From NCBI GenBank assembly GCA_037189845.1, contig JBBCIS010000001.1, positions 1-64,000 on the forward strand: DNA of 64,000 nt. The letters run 5' to 3'. Below the pieces are notes generated by a model that did no database searches, had not been told where the DNA came from, and saw nothing but the letters and a program-made list of their open reading frames with translations. This document shows positions 63,296 through 64,000 of this stretch, piece by piece (the stretch's first letter is position 1; every line of letters begins with the position of its first letter). Both the position numbers and the translations under genes were made by a program. Origin of the DNA: JAMLHH01 sp037189845 (GTDB lineage: Bacteria; Bacteroidota; Bacteroidia; Chitinophagales; JADIYW01).

Positions 63296-64000
63296 ATGGC
63301 TATATACGCTTCAGAAATTACTTCAGAAAAGCATCTTGCTGACGGGCCTATTCATCATCGCTTGCTGAAAGCGTATTATGAAGCCCTTAAGTATGTCAAG
63401 GGTGATTTACTGGAAGTAGGTTGTGGTGAAGGCAGAGGCGTAGAATTGTTGTCCTCTAAGGTGAGCTCTTACACTGCTATAGACAAGATTGTTGAGATAG
63501 AAGATTCCATCAAAAGGAAATATCCGGATATCAGATTTATCAACATGAATGTGCCGCCTTTCAACGGATTGAAGGATAATACATTTGATACGGTCGTAAG
63601 CTTTCAGGTCATAGAGCATATAGACAAGGATGTAGAGTTCCTGAAAGAAATTCACAGAGTTTTAAAGCCGGGAGGAATTGCAATCATCAGTACACCCAAT
63701 CTGGACTGGAGCCTGACTAGAAATCCATGGCATGTAAGAGAATATACAGCAGATGAATTTACCCGTTTAGGAAAATCCATTTTCAGCGAGGTGCAATCTT
63801 ATGGTATTACAGGGAATGATAAAGTCTGGAAATACTATGAAGAAAATAAACGCTCTGTAGCTAAATACAAGCGCCTGGATATTTTCGGATTAGAAAAAAG
63901 ATTACCCGCTTCAATATTGAGAATCCCTTACGATATACTCAACCGCATCAACAGGAATCAGCTGAAATCTTCGAATGAAGGTTTGGTAAGTGATATAGGT
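63296..64000 (+). CDS. Class I SAM-dependent methyltransferase (3' truncated by window end)
   Basis: The first 235 codons, open to the end of the window. Motif I LLEVGCGEGRGVELL (~37-51), acidic end of strand 2 in YTAIDK, then NTFDTVVSFQVIEHIDKDVE (~98-117) and EIHRVLKPGGIAIISTPN (~121-138), the Methyltransf_11 pattern. It starts one base after the DUF2723 stop, so the two are co-transcribed, which suggests a sugar, lipid or polysaccharide-linked substrate, although this is only inference. No signal peptide, so cytoplasmic. Confidence 0.9.
   Translation, partial: MAIYASEITSEKHLADGPIHHRLLKAYYEALKYVKGDLLEVGCGEGRGVELLSSKVSSYTAIDKIVEIEDSIKRKYPDIRFINMNVPPFNGLKDNTFDTVVSFQVIEHIDKDVEFLKEIHRVLKPGGIAIISTPNLDWSLTRNPWHVREYTADEFTRLGKSIFSEVQSYGITGNDKVWKYYEENKRSVAKYKRLDIFGLEKRLPASILRIPYDILNRINRNQLKSSNEGLVSDIG

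Overview
The window looks like chromosomal DNA from a member of the Bacteroidota, moderately AT-rich by eye. The evidence is lineage-specific: type IX secretion (T9SS) parts and cargo with type A and type B (gliding-associated, CHU_C-like) C-terminal domains, a PorV-like/PorU2-like pair, a Bacteroidota-type three-subunit succinate dehydrogenase, a mutL-rhomboid-rhomboid-EEP cluster, a DUF2723 membrane protein, and many TAnnTTTG -7 boxes (the Bacteroidota sigma factor signature). The content suggests the Chitinophagia/Saprospiria side of the phylum, but I cannot place it more precisely.

Layout. 1-4.6 kb: 3' end of a secreted PKD-like protein, then a minus-strand phoH operon whose second gene is a degenerate AGPS-like FAD oxidase, and a divergent SAM-hydrolase-fold gene overlapping a small monooxygenase. 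4.8-5.3 kb: a decayed DUF1016/YhcG nuclease gene. 5.4-7.7 kb: aroB-aroA (shikimate pathway). 7.8-11.2 kb: a secreted GH172 (DUF2961) protein facing an HNH-AP2 gene with a lost HNH centre. 11.4-14.9 kb: sdhCAB. 15-21.5 kb: secreted S41 peptidase, an unrecognised exported protein, a large type B T9SS protein and ribE. 21.8-24.3 kb: a DUF4143 ATPase convergent with tyrS. 24.5-32.8 kb: porV-like and porU2-like genes and a TonB-dependent receptor. 33 kb: tRNA-Ser(GGA). 33.7-41.8 kb: M43 lipoprotein protease, then a minus-strand run mutL, two rhomboids, an EEP protein, cysS and an M28 lipoprotein. 42-48.2 kb: a GH3-beta-lactamase fusion, an alpha/beta hydrolase, DUF4126 and murF, with short palindromic repeats between them. 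48.2-52.6 kb: a palindrome cluster, a frameshifted small gene, fur-purA-pabB and a ParE/RelE-like toxin-antitoxin pair. 52.9-60 kb: purH and the rod-shape cluster mreBCD-pbp2-rodA. 60-64 kb: a DUF2723 membrane protein and a truncated methyltransferase.

Most of the window is housekeeping: aromatic amino acid precursors, respiration, purines, cell wall elongation, translation and mismatch repair, interleaved with envelope and secretion genes. I found no convincing new multi-gene system. The most unusual items are the AGPS-like oxidase that has lost its flavin-binding signatures, the HNH-AP2 protein with a destroyed nuclease centre behind a perfect palindrome, the palindrome clusters at 46.0 and 48.3 kb, two genes (cysS, murF) whose -7 boxes lie four bases before the ATG, and two genes broken by identifiable lesions. 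Promoter calls rest on the -7 consensus only; I could not find well-spaced -33 elements.
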